This document shows, one piece after another, positions 46,743 through 56,803 of a DNA stretch of 64,000 bases. The stretch is taken from contig NC_079207.1 of assembly GCF_026745355.1 (NCBI RefSeq), forward strand, positions 11,661,625 through 11,725,624, written 5' to 3'. This DNA comes from Beta vulgaris subsp. vulgaris (lineage: Eukaryota; Streptophyta; Magnoliopsida; Caryophyllales; Amaranthaceae). The notes under the pieces were generated by a model. It did no database searches and was not told where the DNA came from. It was given only the letters and a program-made list of their open reading frames with translations. The translations under genes were made by a program, and so were the position numbers. Numbering within the stretch: position 1 is the first letter of the stretch; every line of letters starts with the position of its first letter.

Positions 46743-47123
46743 CCTGTTTGGCAATAGCATTTTAGGTCGCGGGTAGCAGGGATAAGGTCAAAACGCTATT
46801 TAAGAAAATTATGAGTGTTTGGTGAGATAGTGGTTGTATTAGCGGGTATTGGTTGGAGTAGATTATGGGTAGCGGTGGTAGAACGTTAATACAAGTAACG
46901 TTTGAGATTTATAAGTAGCAGTTAGCGAATAAACACTATATAATGAATGTCATTTATTGTATTTTACAATCTCAACAACTACTTTTGCCAAACACTCCTA
47001 ATTAAACAATTACTTTAAACACTAATCTCTAACAGCTACTAGTGGACGGTTACCAGTTACCCCAATAATTACAACTATTGTAGCAGCTAGCAACTACTAG
47101 AACCGCTAATTTTGCCAAACAGG
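46743..47123. mobile_element. MITE with CCTGTTTGGCAA ends
   Basis: About 380 bp, with ends CCTGTTTGGCAATAGC and, inverted, CCTGTTTGGCAAAATTAGC. Inner repeats of TAGC/AGCTACTAG type. The Copia element begins 18 bp further right. Confidence 0.7.
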
Positions 47124-47141
47124 CTCGTAAGCAAACAGTTA

Positions 47142-47694
47142 TGTTGCAACGGAAGCGATTATCAAAGCAATAAACTCAAGAAAGCGAATAAAGAACACAC
47201 AAGATTTAACGAGGTTCACTATCAATTTGATAGCTACGTCCTCAAGGCAGGGGAAAAGATTGTTTCACTATGAACGAGATGATTACAAGTAAAATAGGCA
47301 AGATTCAATTCAATTGAATCTCAAAGACTATCTCTAATCTCCTCTATTGTGTTTCTCTCTAATCTCTCTCTCTAATTTGTGGTAGAAAACAAAGCGCACA
47401 ATTAGGGCACTATTTAAACCCTTCATTAAACGAGAAACAGAAAACCGGGAAAAAGCCGAATCCCCGATAGGTGCGGGCGCACCACATTTTGGTGCGGGCG
47501 CACCAACTCCTGGTGCGGGCGCACCTGCCAAATGTGCGGGAGCACCAAACCTTCTGCCTCTTCAACTGAAAATCCGTCGTGACGAGTGTGCGGGCGCACC
47601 CCTCCCTGGTGCGGGCGCACCTGACTTGGTGCGGGCGCACCTTTATTTGGTGCGGGCGCACCACTCGCGCTGATCGCAAGTCACACGTTTCACA
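47142..47694 (-). repeat. 3' LTR of the young Copia
   Basis: 553 bp, TG...CA. Read on the minus strand: a GC-rich palindrome array (47470-47664), then a TATA-like TTTAAATA (47411-47418), so the array falls in U3 upstream of the likely start site. Confidence 0.96.
47470..47664. repeat. Array of eight GGTGCGGGCGCACC palindromes in the LTR
   Basis: Six exact 14-mers plus two variants (TGTGCGGGCGCACC and TGTGCGGGAGCACC). Each is a 6-bp-arm hairpin (GGTGCG/CGCACC) with two CpG sites, in otherwise AT-rich DNA. The same array is in the other LTR at 52228-52422. Confidence 0.97.
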
Positions 47695-47858
47695 AAAACT
47701 CCACCTCAAAACAATCAACCAAACATGTATCTCTTCAACAGTACTCGAGATACACTTTCCCCTCCTGCAGTTGAATCTTTAACCCGATGCCGGGCTTGCC
47801 CACTTTATCCCGGGGCCGGGATTGCCTCCACCTTGAGGCACAACCTCTCACAAGATCA

Positions 47859-50800
47859 AATGTGACTATCAACGTTCAACAAATCCAAGCAATGTTTGAA
47901 CTTGCGAACTGGAACTGGCTTGGTGAACATATCAGCTGGGTTGTCTGCAGTCCCAACTTTCTTCACCACTATCCTCTTCTCACTCCTCAGAAAATGGTAC
48001 CTTACATCAATGTGTTTAGTCCTATCATGGTGCACCTTGATCCTTAGCAAGACAAATAGCACTCAAGCTATCACAATACACAATAGCACGATCATGGTGA
48101 AGACCCAGATCACTAACCAAACCACGTAACCATATACCCTCCTTTGCTGCAGCAGTCAAAGCCATGTACTCAGCCTCCGTAGTAGACAAAGTCACTGAAG
48201 ACTGCAAAGTAGCCTTCCAACTAACCACAGAACCTCCTAGAGTGTATACATACCCAGTCATCGATCTTCTAGTGTCTATATCACCTGCATAGTCCGAATC
48301 AGAATATCCGGTCACCAAACACTCAGTATCATTCCCATAAATGAGACCCACATCTGCCGTTCCTCTCAAGTAGGGAAAATCCGCTTCACTGCCTGCCAGT
48401 GTTCCTTCCCTGGTTGAGTCATAAACCTGCTCACAACACTAACAGCATGTGCTAAGTCTGGCCTAGTGCAAACCATAGCATACATCAGACTACCAACAGC
48501 ACTAGCATACGGAACCTTAGACATATACTCTTTTTCCTCATCAGATTGAGGAGAAAGCACAACAGAAAGACGAGCATTTGCAGCAGCAGGAGTATCAATA
48601 GATTTCGCAGTACTCATACCAAACCTGTCAAGTACCTTCAAGATATAACTTTTCTGAGAAAGGAAAAGTTTCTTCCGTCCATGATCCCTATAGATCTCCA
48701 TGCCAAGAATCTTCTTTGCTGCTCCCAAATCTTTCATGTCAAACTCGGAACTCAGAAGCTTCTTCAACTTCAACACGTCTGACTTCTTCTTTGCTGCAAT
48801 AAGCATGTCATCAACATATAACAATAAGTAAATATATGAACCGTCCTCCACCTTGCTATGATAAACACAGCAATCATATGGACTCCTGTCAAAACCATGC
48901 TCAACCATGAAGCTGTCAAACCTCTTGTACCACTGTCTAGGTGACTGCTTAAGTCCATACAAGGACTTCTTCAGACTGCAAGCAAACTTCTCTTTTCCTG
49001 GAACAACGAACCCCTCTGGTTGACTCATCAGAATATCCTCCTCCAACTCCCCATGTAGGAAAGCTGTTTTCACATCTAACTGCTCAAGTTCCAGATCAAA
49101 ATGTGCTACCATTGCTAATAACACTCTAATAGAAGTATGACGAACCACTGGCGAGAAAATCTCATTGTAGTCGACCCCTTCCCTCTGACTGAACCCTTTT
49201 GCAACTAGCCTGGCTTTATATCTGACACTTTCACCCTCTGAAGTTCCTCTTTCCTCTTGAAAACCCACTTGCAACCAACCACCTTACGACCCTGTGGTAT
49301 CCTCACTAGTTCCCATGTCTGGTTCTTGTGAAGAGACTCCATCTCCTCACTCATAGCAACTAACCACTTAGCTGATTCGTTACTAGAAACTGCTTCCTTG
49401 TAGGACATTGGCTCAGGTGACTCAATATCTTCAGCTACATGTAATGCATAACCAATCATCTCCTCTACACAGCAGTTTCGGCCAGGAACATTCCTGCCCT
49501 CTATCTGTTCAATCAGTCTCTGCGTCTTCTTCCTAGGTCGTTTCTGACCTTCAACAACAGTTTCCTCATGATCAGACTCAACATCAGCTGTTTCATCAAC
49601 AACAGCTACATCCCTCTGACTAGTCTCCACAATGGGAGAACTCACTGGAGCCTCATTATCCTTCCCCTGAGTTCGAACCTGTGGAGTAGGGTCTGGAGCA
49701 ACTACTTGCTCAGATCCTTCATCTGTGCTCTCATCAGTATCACCTGCAGGTTTGTTAGCAGATACAAACATAGTGTTTTCATCAAAAGTAACATCTCTAC
49801 TAAGTATAACACGCCCTTCTGATGGGGACCAAATCCTGTAACCCTTCACACCATCTCCATACCCCAAAAAACAACCCTTCTTAGCCCTTGGTTCAAGTTT
49901 ACCCTCATTCACATGATAATAGACCATACAACCAAAAACACGCAAACCAGAATACTCAGCACTTCTCCCAGACCATACCTCATAAGGTACCTTGCAGTCA
50001 ATACCTGTATGAGGACCACGGTTTATCAGATAACATGCCGTTTTCACGGCTTCACTCCAGTACTTCCTAGTCAACCCTGCATTAGAAAGCATGCATCGAA
50101 CTCTCTCTAGCAAAGTCTGGTTCATGCGCTCTGCAACACCATTCTGCTGTGGTGTTTTCCTGACAGTGCGATGTCTCACTATCCCTGCGTCCCTGCAAAG
50201 CTCATTGAACTCATCATTAACAAATTCTAAACCATTATCCGTACGTAGCCTCTTAACCTTCTTTCCTGTCTGATTTTCCACTAAGACTTTCCATTGCACA
50301 AAAGTCTTAAAAGCCTCTCCCTTATGCTTTAAACAATAAAGCCAACAGTACCTGGAGAAATCATCAATAAAAGTCACAAAATAACTGAATCCTCCTATAC
50401 CTTCTACCCGAGCAGGCCCCCAGCAATCTGAGTGAATATAATCCAGCGTCGCCTTAGTTATGTGCAGCCCCTTCCCAAACTTAGTCCTGTGTTGCTTACC
50501 CAACACACAGTGCTCACAAAACTCAAGGTTCTTCACCTTGTGGCCACAAAGAAGGTTCATCTTGGATAATATCTGCATCCCTCGCTCACCCATATGCCCA
50601 AGTCGTCTATGCCACAACTTAGTCATCTCCTCAGAACTTGTAGATGCAACATTAGCAGAACCAGTCAGAGTAGTACCTTGCAACACATACAGAGTACCCA
50701 ACTTAGTGCTCTTAAGTACCAACTTCGAACCTTTCCACACACATAGTTCCCCATCCGTGCCAGAAAAAGTAAACCTCCTTCATCTAAGACACCCAGAGAA

Positions 50801-51042
50801 ATTAGATTTTTCTTTAACTGTGGAACATGTCTAACATTCATCAAGTACGAATCTCACCCCCAAAGTCCTTATCTTGATGGAACCCCTCCCTACAACCTTA
50901 CAAGCAGCATCATTACCCATAGTAACATTACCACCATCACAAGACTCATAAGAAGTAAACCAATCACGATTTGGACACATATGGTAAGAACACCCCGAAT
51001 CTAAAATCCAACGATCAGACGGACTAGGCATATCAACAGCAG
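47859..51042 (-). pseudogene. Copia pol polyprotein, broken by indels
   Basis: Domain order is correct on the minus strand: protease with DSGCSYHM (about 50990-51010); pre-integrase with LWHRRLGHMG, zinc His/Cys set H..H..C..C (about 50460-50620); integrase core with HSDCWGP, RTDNGLEF and QQNGVAERMN (50000-50400); reverse transcriptase with VGCKWVFKRK, YKARLVAKGF, LDVKTAFLHG and YVDDMLI (48500-49290); RNase H with SDSDYAGD, TTEAEYMAL and YCDSLSAI (48063-48369), then ADMFTKP near the end. About six frame changes occur (near 51045, 50850, 50780, 49245, 48385 and 48062), yet the long open blocks (511 and 302 codons) contain no in-frame stop. Either the copy was hit only by indels or the assembly carries uncorrected indels. 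Confidence 0.93.
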
Positions 51043-51849
51043 CTAATGCAGGTCCTCTTCGGAGTCATATTTCGTATCCTGTTGTGCAATGTTAGCATTG
51101 GAAGCTTTAGGATTCTTGGGACATTTATTCTTCCAATGGCCAGGTTCTTTGCAATAGTGACAGACATTCCTAGGATTGGTCTCTTTACCCTTAGAATTTT
51201 TCTTCTTCTTAGGACCCTTCCCCTTAGCCGAGTTCACCACCAACCCAGCCCCTGAATCTCCACCACTCTCAGTCGTTGCCGCCTTCTGGCGCAACTCCCT
51301 AGTAAAAAGTGCTGACTTCACCTCCTCTAGGGTCACAGTCTCTCTCCCAACAACAAATGACTCAACAAAGTTCTCATATGAATGTGGAAGTGAAACAAGC
51401 AAAATCAAAGCAGCATCTTCATCCTCAATCTTAACATCTATATTACGCAAATCAAGTAAAATAGTATTAAGTTGATCTAAATGATCTCTTAGAGACGTAC
51501 CTCCTTGCATACGCAAGGCAAACAGCCGTTGCTTCAAAAGCAACTTGTTGGTGAGTGACTTCGTCATGTAGAGACTCTCCAACTTCGCCCACAGACCTGC
51601 CGCAGTGATCTCATCTGCAACCTCTGTGATCACATCGTCTGCCAAGCACAGCAAAATCGTGGAGTGAGCCTTCTCCTCCATCGCCTCTAATTCGGCCTCG
51701 CTAGGGCCTCCAGCCGCTCCACTCTTGTCACTCTTGACAAGAGGTTTCCAGATGCCTTGTTGCTTCAACAAAGCGCGCATCTTTATCTGCCATAGCCCAA
51801 AACTGTTCCTCCCCGTAAACTTATCAATCTTTGAGTTCATCGTATTCAT
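51043..51849 (-). CDS. Copia Gag
   Basis: 268 residues from ATG 51849, a short leader after the primer site. The N-terminal part ([20 protein letters not shown]) is the TNT1/Tork-type Gag start, and the central [18 protein letters not shown] belongs to the UBN2-like Gag domain. A Lys-rich stretch precedes a zinc knuckle [14 protein letters not shown] (C-X2-C-X4-H-X4-C, about 232-245). Gag packages element RNA in virus-like particles. It ends in TAG at 51043, while the protease lies in a different frame; Copia elements normally have one gag-pol frame, so I read this as one of the indels. Confidence 0.93.
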   Translation of the reverse strand: MNTMNSKIDKFTGRNSFGLWQIKMRALLKQQGIWKPLVKSDKSGAAGGPSEAELEAMEEKAHSTILLCLADDVITEVADEITAAGLWAKLESLYMTKSLTNKLLLKQRLFALRMQGGTSLRDHLDQLNTILLDLRNIDVKIEDEDAALILLVSLPHSYENFVESFVVGRETVTLEEVKSALFTRELRQKAATTESGGDSGAGLVVNSAKGKGPKKKKNSKGKETNPRNVCHYCKEPGHWKNKCPKNPKASNANIAQQDTKYDSEEDLH

Positions 51850-51879
51850 CTTCCCAAAACCCTAACGCTATTTTAATCT

Positions 51880-51897
51880 CAAGCTCTAGATACCAAG
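51880..51897 (-). promoter_or_regulatory. Copia primer-binding site
   Basis: TTGGTATCTAGAGCTT two bases inside the 5' LTR, like the TGGTATCAGAGC that pairs with initiator-Met tRNA, with an additional T. Would prime minus-strand cDNA. Confidence 0.75.
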
Positions 51898-51899
51898 TT

Positions 51900-52451
51900 T
51901 GTTGCAACGGAAGCGATTATCAAAGCAATAAACTCAAGAAAGCGAATAAAGAACACACAAGATTTAACGAGGTTCACTATCAATTTGATAGCTACGTCCT
52001 CAAGGCAGGGGAAAAGATTGTTTCACTATGAACGAGATGATTACAAGTACAATAGACAAGATTCAATTCAATTGAATCTCAAAGACTATCTCTAATCTCC
52101 TCTATTGTGTTTCTCTCTAATCTCTCCCTCTAATTTGTGGTAGAAAACAAAGCGCACAATTAGGGCACTATTTAAACCCTTCATTAAACGAGAAACAGAA
52201 AACCGGGAAAAAGCCGAATCCTCGATAGGTGCGGGCGCACCACATTTTGGTGCGGGCGCACCAACTCCTGGTGCGGGCGCACCTGCCAAATGTGCGGGAG
52301 CACCAACCTTCTGCCTCTTCAACTGAAAATCCGTCGTGACGAGTGTGCGGGCGCACCCCTCCCTGGTGCGGGCGCACCTGACTTGGTGCGGGCGCACCTT
52401 TATTTGGTGCGGGCGCACCACTCGCGCTGATCGCAAGTCACACGTTTCACA
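51900..52451 (-). repeat. 5' LTR of the young Copia
   Basis: 552 bp, over 99% identical to the other LTR. Differences are two in CAAGTACAATAGACAAG, one in the CT-rich run near 52125, one at about 52222, and one missing A near 52303. Contains the palindrome array at 52228-52422. Confidence 0.96.
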
Positions 52452-52456
52452 AGTTA

Positions 52457-53350
52457 TGTGAAGAATTGGCTTAAGTGATTCTTTTTTGTTTGTGAATTGG
52501 GTGTGATATGGTCAACTGTGTGAGTGACTTGTTGCTGTACGCTTGCTGTCGTACATCAACAACAGCGTCTATGTTAAAAAAAAAATTAACAAATGCTTCA
52601 GTTGTCAGTTAAGAATCAAAGCATTTGATTCTCAAGTTTTCCGATTCCTTCTAAAACCGAAGTACTTGATATATTTCGAGCATTAAAAAATTGTCAAATA
52701 CTTCGGTTTTAGGAAAATCGGAGCCTCTGAAAAATGCTCAAATGTAAGTATGGCGGATGCTACGGGTCAAATACAGAGCATTTGTACCATTTTTAAACAG
52801 AGAACTTGATGTTTTTTTCCACTTGTGAGTATAAGCTTTTATTGTAGTATTTCCAATTGAATTATATCTGAAATCAAATTCAACTTGTAGTAGTAGCTTT
52901 AATGTTAGCAACATAGATAAATTTGTCATCAACAACACCGATTATTAATTCTGATACAAGCTAAGAAACAAATCGACTAATCGAGATACACAGTTTAGCT
53001 CTACCTATGACGTTGGGTGCTCTCAATGACACATAACATAGATTTCAAAACCTTTTCGACTTTTGACTAAAATAATAAATTGAAAAACCAACATTATGAA
53101 GATTAAAAAGAAACCAACCAAAAAAGAAAATGTGTAGATTAAAAAGAAACAGAGGGAGTATATTGTTTTAACTTTTGAAACTTTTCATATGTAACATTGA
53201 TATGTTTTTAAAACTAATACATAAAAACAAATAGAAGTACTCGTATGTAAATTTTTTTTTTTTTGAGGGGAGTATGTAAAATTATTTGTGGACTCATATT
53301 AATGTGTACTTTGTTACTATACTCGTTTTATAATTAATAATAATATTAAC
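52457..53350. other. Intergenic; Stowaway end remnant
   Basis: AAAAAGAAACAGAGGGAGTA near 53138-53158 resembles a Stowaway terminus, but no partner end was found. At 52600-52740 near-inverted stretches of AAGTTTTCCGATTCC / GGAAAATCGGAGCC occur. No gene. Confidence 0.4.
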
Positions 53351-54051
53351 GGATTTTTTCTCAGATACCCCCGAATTTTTGCGAAATTCATGAAGTACCC
53401 CTGCCGTTTCAAAATTTTATCAAGGAAGCCCTAAGTTTTCGTATAATGTATCATACAACCTCAATAACTTATTGTTAACTTAAATGACCTGAAATCGCTT
53501 AAAGATGAACTTGATTCACATATTAACCCACATTATGCTAGAAATGTCCTTCCATAATTACATAAATTGCCTTTTTTCACAATCAAAATAGTTTCAATAG
53601 TATGTGGCCTAAGTACCTATTAGGCGATTTTGTTTGCTTTTAAATTAGACTTTGTTGGGAATAATATTAAATATTAGGTGAATTAGGATAGGATACAACT
53701 AATTTTGAGTCATTAAAGTTAGGGTTATGTTATATGCAGCCCTTAGGGTTGTATATAAGACATAAATACACTACTTAAAACGGAAATAAGTTGTGAATTT
53801 ATGGAAAATTTTTGCATCAACCGCTATAATAAATGGTCTATTATTAATGCAACTTATTTCCATTTTTAGCTTCTTATATACAGCCCTTAGGGCTGCATAT
53901 AGCTTTTCCCTTTAAGTTAATATAATCAACAACAATAAGTTATTGAGGGTGTACATTATATGTAAACTTAAGGAATACCCGATGAATTTTTAAAACTGCA
54001 TGAATATCTCATGAATTTTGTAAAACCTTAAAAATACCCGGTGAAAAATCC
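53351..54051. mobile_element. Foldback element with about 10-bp duplication
   Basis: Ends GGATTTTTTCTCAGATACCC and, inverted, GGATTTTTCACCGGGTA. Flanks ATAATATTAAC (53340-53350) and ATAATATTAAT (54052-54062) agree at 10 of 11 bases, a size typical of Mutator-like elements, though the sequence is low-complexity. The arms contain repeated phrases (GCGAAATTCATGAAGTACCCC) as in 34440-35292 and 62584-63520. An inner pair TTATATGCAGCCCTTAGGG / GCCCTTAGGGCTGCATATAG lies at 53730-53905. Confidence 0.8.
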
Positions 54052-54219
54052 ATAATATTAATAGTCAAAGTTTAATATTGTCAAATCAACGAGTAAATAT
54101 ATTACAAATTACAACTACAAAAATAGAGGAAGTATCATGTTTATATATAGAATTGTCAACTACTATCACATCATATGACATTTGATTGTAGGAAAGCATA
54201 CATTAATTTTAGGAAGGTA

Positions 54220-54469
54220 CTCCCTTCGTTTTTTAATAAGTGACACAAAGAGAAAGTGGGGGAATACTAAGGAACTTACAGAGAAAAAGTTGGGACCATT
54301 TATATAACCAATTAAATTTGAGTATTGTATAAAGTGAGTAGGTGAAATAATTAAATAATGATAAAGATGTAATAAATGTGAAATATATTTTACTAATTTG
54401 AGTTACATGTCACTTATTATGATATTTTTCTAAAACAAAAACGTGCCACTTATTAAAAAATGGAGAAAG
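54220..54469. mobile_element. Stowaway MITE
   Basis: 250 bp, ends CTCCCTTCGTTTTTTAATAA and, inverted, CTTTCTCCATTTTTTAATAA, continuing to GTGACAC / GTGGCAC. TA on both sides (54218-54219, 54470-54471). Confidence 0.9.
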
Positions 54470-54471
54470 TA

Positions 54472-55117
54472 TTAGTTAATTATAAAATATTTCAAATGTT
54501 TCACAAGAAAGAGGAACATTTTCTAGAACTACCTTTGAATTTTTTTTAAAAAAATTGTTTTTAAATTTTTTTTATTATAAAACTATAGTTTGGCCTTCTA
54601 TTTGGCCATTGACTTGCACATGGTAGGTATATGACCTTCTTCCTTTACCATTTGTGACATCATTACTGAGATTTTGCTACAGTTGGGTCGTACGTAGCTT
54701 GTTCATAGGTTGTTCATGGGACAAGTACCTCCCATTCGAGCTTCAAAGGTGTTGAAGGTCACATGATTATTGTACCATGCGTAAGTCATTGGCAGAATTA
54801 AACATTCAAATTTAACAAAAATCGTTACCTAACACTAACTCTTTTTTTTTTCATCTTTTTCACTTATATAATCTTCACACTATTCGTAATTACAAAGAAT
54901 CTTCTCAATTTCTAAAAAAAAATTATAGTCATATCGGGTCCTATTTTATTGGTCTCAATTAATACTTTATTAATATTCCACCATTATAATTATTACTAAT
55001 ACATAATGAAAATATTTAAATTCAAATACCTGCATTAGAATATGCATGCAAGAAAGTGAAAATGATAAAAAAAAACAAAGAAAGTAGTATTTTGAAAGAG
55101 ATTTATTTTAAAAGGTA
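54472..55117. other. Intergenic, nothing recognised
   Basis: Only a weak Stowaway-like interior motif near 54930-54990. No gene. Confidence 0.4.
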
Positions 55118-55460
55118 CACTACTACATAACTGGGCTATTGCAACAATATGGTTGCAACACTTTTTTTTGTGTTGCATTATTTAACAAATAGTATAAAGT
55201 TGCAACACTTTTAATCGAAACGTTGCATATTACAATCTAATGCAACATTTTAAGCAACGTTTTAGCCAAAGTGTTGCATGCTACTGATTTAAGCAACGTT
55301 TACACGCAACACTTTATGAAAAACGTTGCATTGTAGGAAATAAAACAAAAAAAAAAAAAAAAGAAGCGGGCTATCCTAAAGTAAAGCCACGTCCCCAATT
55401 TTCCCCCTAAACAAATTCAGTCATCCTTTCAAAAAGAAAAACATAAACTTCATTCCTCAA

Positions 55461-55535
55461 CCAGTGAAGATTTCTCAAACAACCGCCATTGAAGATTTCT
55501 CGAACATCCGCCATTGAAGATTTCTCAAAAATGAA
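55461..55535. repeat. Short tandem repeat within the CACTA element
   Basis: Three copies of a unit around GAAGATTTCTCAAACAACCGC with CCATT, spaced about 30 bp. Confidence 0.85.
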
Positions 55536-56763
55536 CAAAACAACTTATTCAACTGCCATTGTTGCAATTTCTTAGTTTCTTTCAAACTTCCGAGAAGATT
55601 AGTTAGGGTCTGCAACTACTTCATCCTTATTCAATTCTAACTCGGATTTCTTCATAATCTAATTTCTTTATTCGTATATACTAATCTGCTACTCGCTGTG
55701 ACGAATTTCAGAAAGGAAAAAGGCATTTTGGCGAATTTTGAGCTAGGGTTCACGAAATTTGGGGGAATTTTCAGCAAGGGTTTCACGAAATTTGGGCGAA
55801 TTTTACCCTAAAATTTGTAAGTGTTCGTTTTTTATCTTATTATGTTTGATTTTTTTTTTCTGATTTGAGAATTATGCTCATCAATTTCATCACCTTCATC
55901 TTTTACATACGGAAAGTTACTGGGCTATATTTCAATCAAAAATTTTAGCCCAGAAAATTGAAGCTTCCCCTGACTTTTTTTGTTCAATGATTTTCTTGAT
56001 CTCAATAAGTCTGTATGCTACTCTATTATATACATGTTTCAATCTGAAAGCGACCATCTTCAAGGATAATAATGAAACAATCAGCAACTTGGTTTTCAGA
56101 TCAATTTTGGCAGCAATTGTATTTCAAGTATCGATTTTTTTTGCCACTTGCTAGACTACTTCCACCACGAAAAAAATGAAATACAAATGTAGTGAATTAA
56201 AAATATTAGGATTTGGCAATTGGTTTAGTGATGTTAATTGCAGTATTGATTCTTGAATAGAGTGATTAAATGGGAATGTCCTTACATCAGCTGCTCTTTG
56301 GAAATTAATTTTAGTACTAATTTATGGGTTAGATGTTATGTTATGCTGCAGCTTTTATCTTGTGTTCATCTGGGACTTGGATGTTTATGTCGTGTATTCT
56401 TAACTGTTATAATTTATAACAGGAGATTTTTGGAAGAAATTTGGGGGAAAATTAAGGATGGTTCAAAAAGTCTAAGAAGCTTTTATCTTGAGTTCATCTG
56501 GGACTTGGATTTTTTTTTCTACTAATAACTATTAAGTATTCAAAGCTGTAGAATTTTCTTGAAATGCACTTTCTCTTGTAGTCTTGTATGACAGCTCTAC
56601 TGCTCTGGTCATGGTTGAAATTACAGCCTATGCTTGTGTTAAGTTCTACTGTACTACAGAGCTAAGAAGTAATAATAGTGGGCTTCATATTCAAGTAAGA
56701 GAAGCTAAAATGTTGAGAGCAACCCTGATCCAAGCCATATTATACTCCATTACATGAAAATCA

Positions 56764-56803
56764 AACCCTGAGGTGGGAGCGCTCTACCACTGAGCTCCCA
56801 CTT
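56764..56803 (-). other. tRNA-like/SINE-head sequence
   Basis: On the minus strand GTGGGAGCTCAGTGGTAGAG reads as the start of a tRNA gene (acceptor plus D arm with Pol III box A), followed by CGCTCCCACCTCAGGG and then unrelated sequence. The anticodon arm and box B do not form a proper tRNA, so it is a SINE head or a tRNA relic, inside the CACTA element. Confidence 0.45.

Larger units (their letters stand above)
47142..52451 (-). mobile_element. Full-length young Copia retrotransposon (Tork/TNT1-like)
   Basis: A 5.3-kb element on the minus strand with LTRs 51900-52451 (5') and 47142-47694 (3') and perfect 5-bp duplication AGTTA (47137-47141, 52452-52456). The LTRs differ by four substitutions and one single-base indel, so insertion is recent. 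The primer site TTGGTATCTAGAGCTT follows the 5' LTR (about 51880-51897) and resembles the initiator-Met tRNA site with one extra base. A purine-rich GAGGTGGAG precedes the 3' LTR. Gag is open; pol is complete in domain order but broken by indels. Confidence 0.97.

Noticed and set aside
47470..47664. Regularly spaced palindromic repeats that superficially resemble a CRISPR array
   Set aside because: Eukaryotic LTR context, no uniform spacers, repeated in both LTRs.
47410..47718. Reading frames with repeated VRPHQ/GAPAP-like peptides (also 52092-52436)
   Set aside because: They translate the palindrome array of the Copia LTR in different frames; no gene.
51031..51060. Programmed frameshift between Copia gag and pol
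   Set aside because: Several other frame changes occur downstream in places where no programmed shift is known, so random or assembly indels explain it better.
56253..56525. A 90-codon frame inside the CACTA element
   Set aside because: No recognisable domain; composition is like its non-coding surroundings, and it is not transposase.
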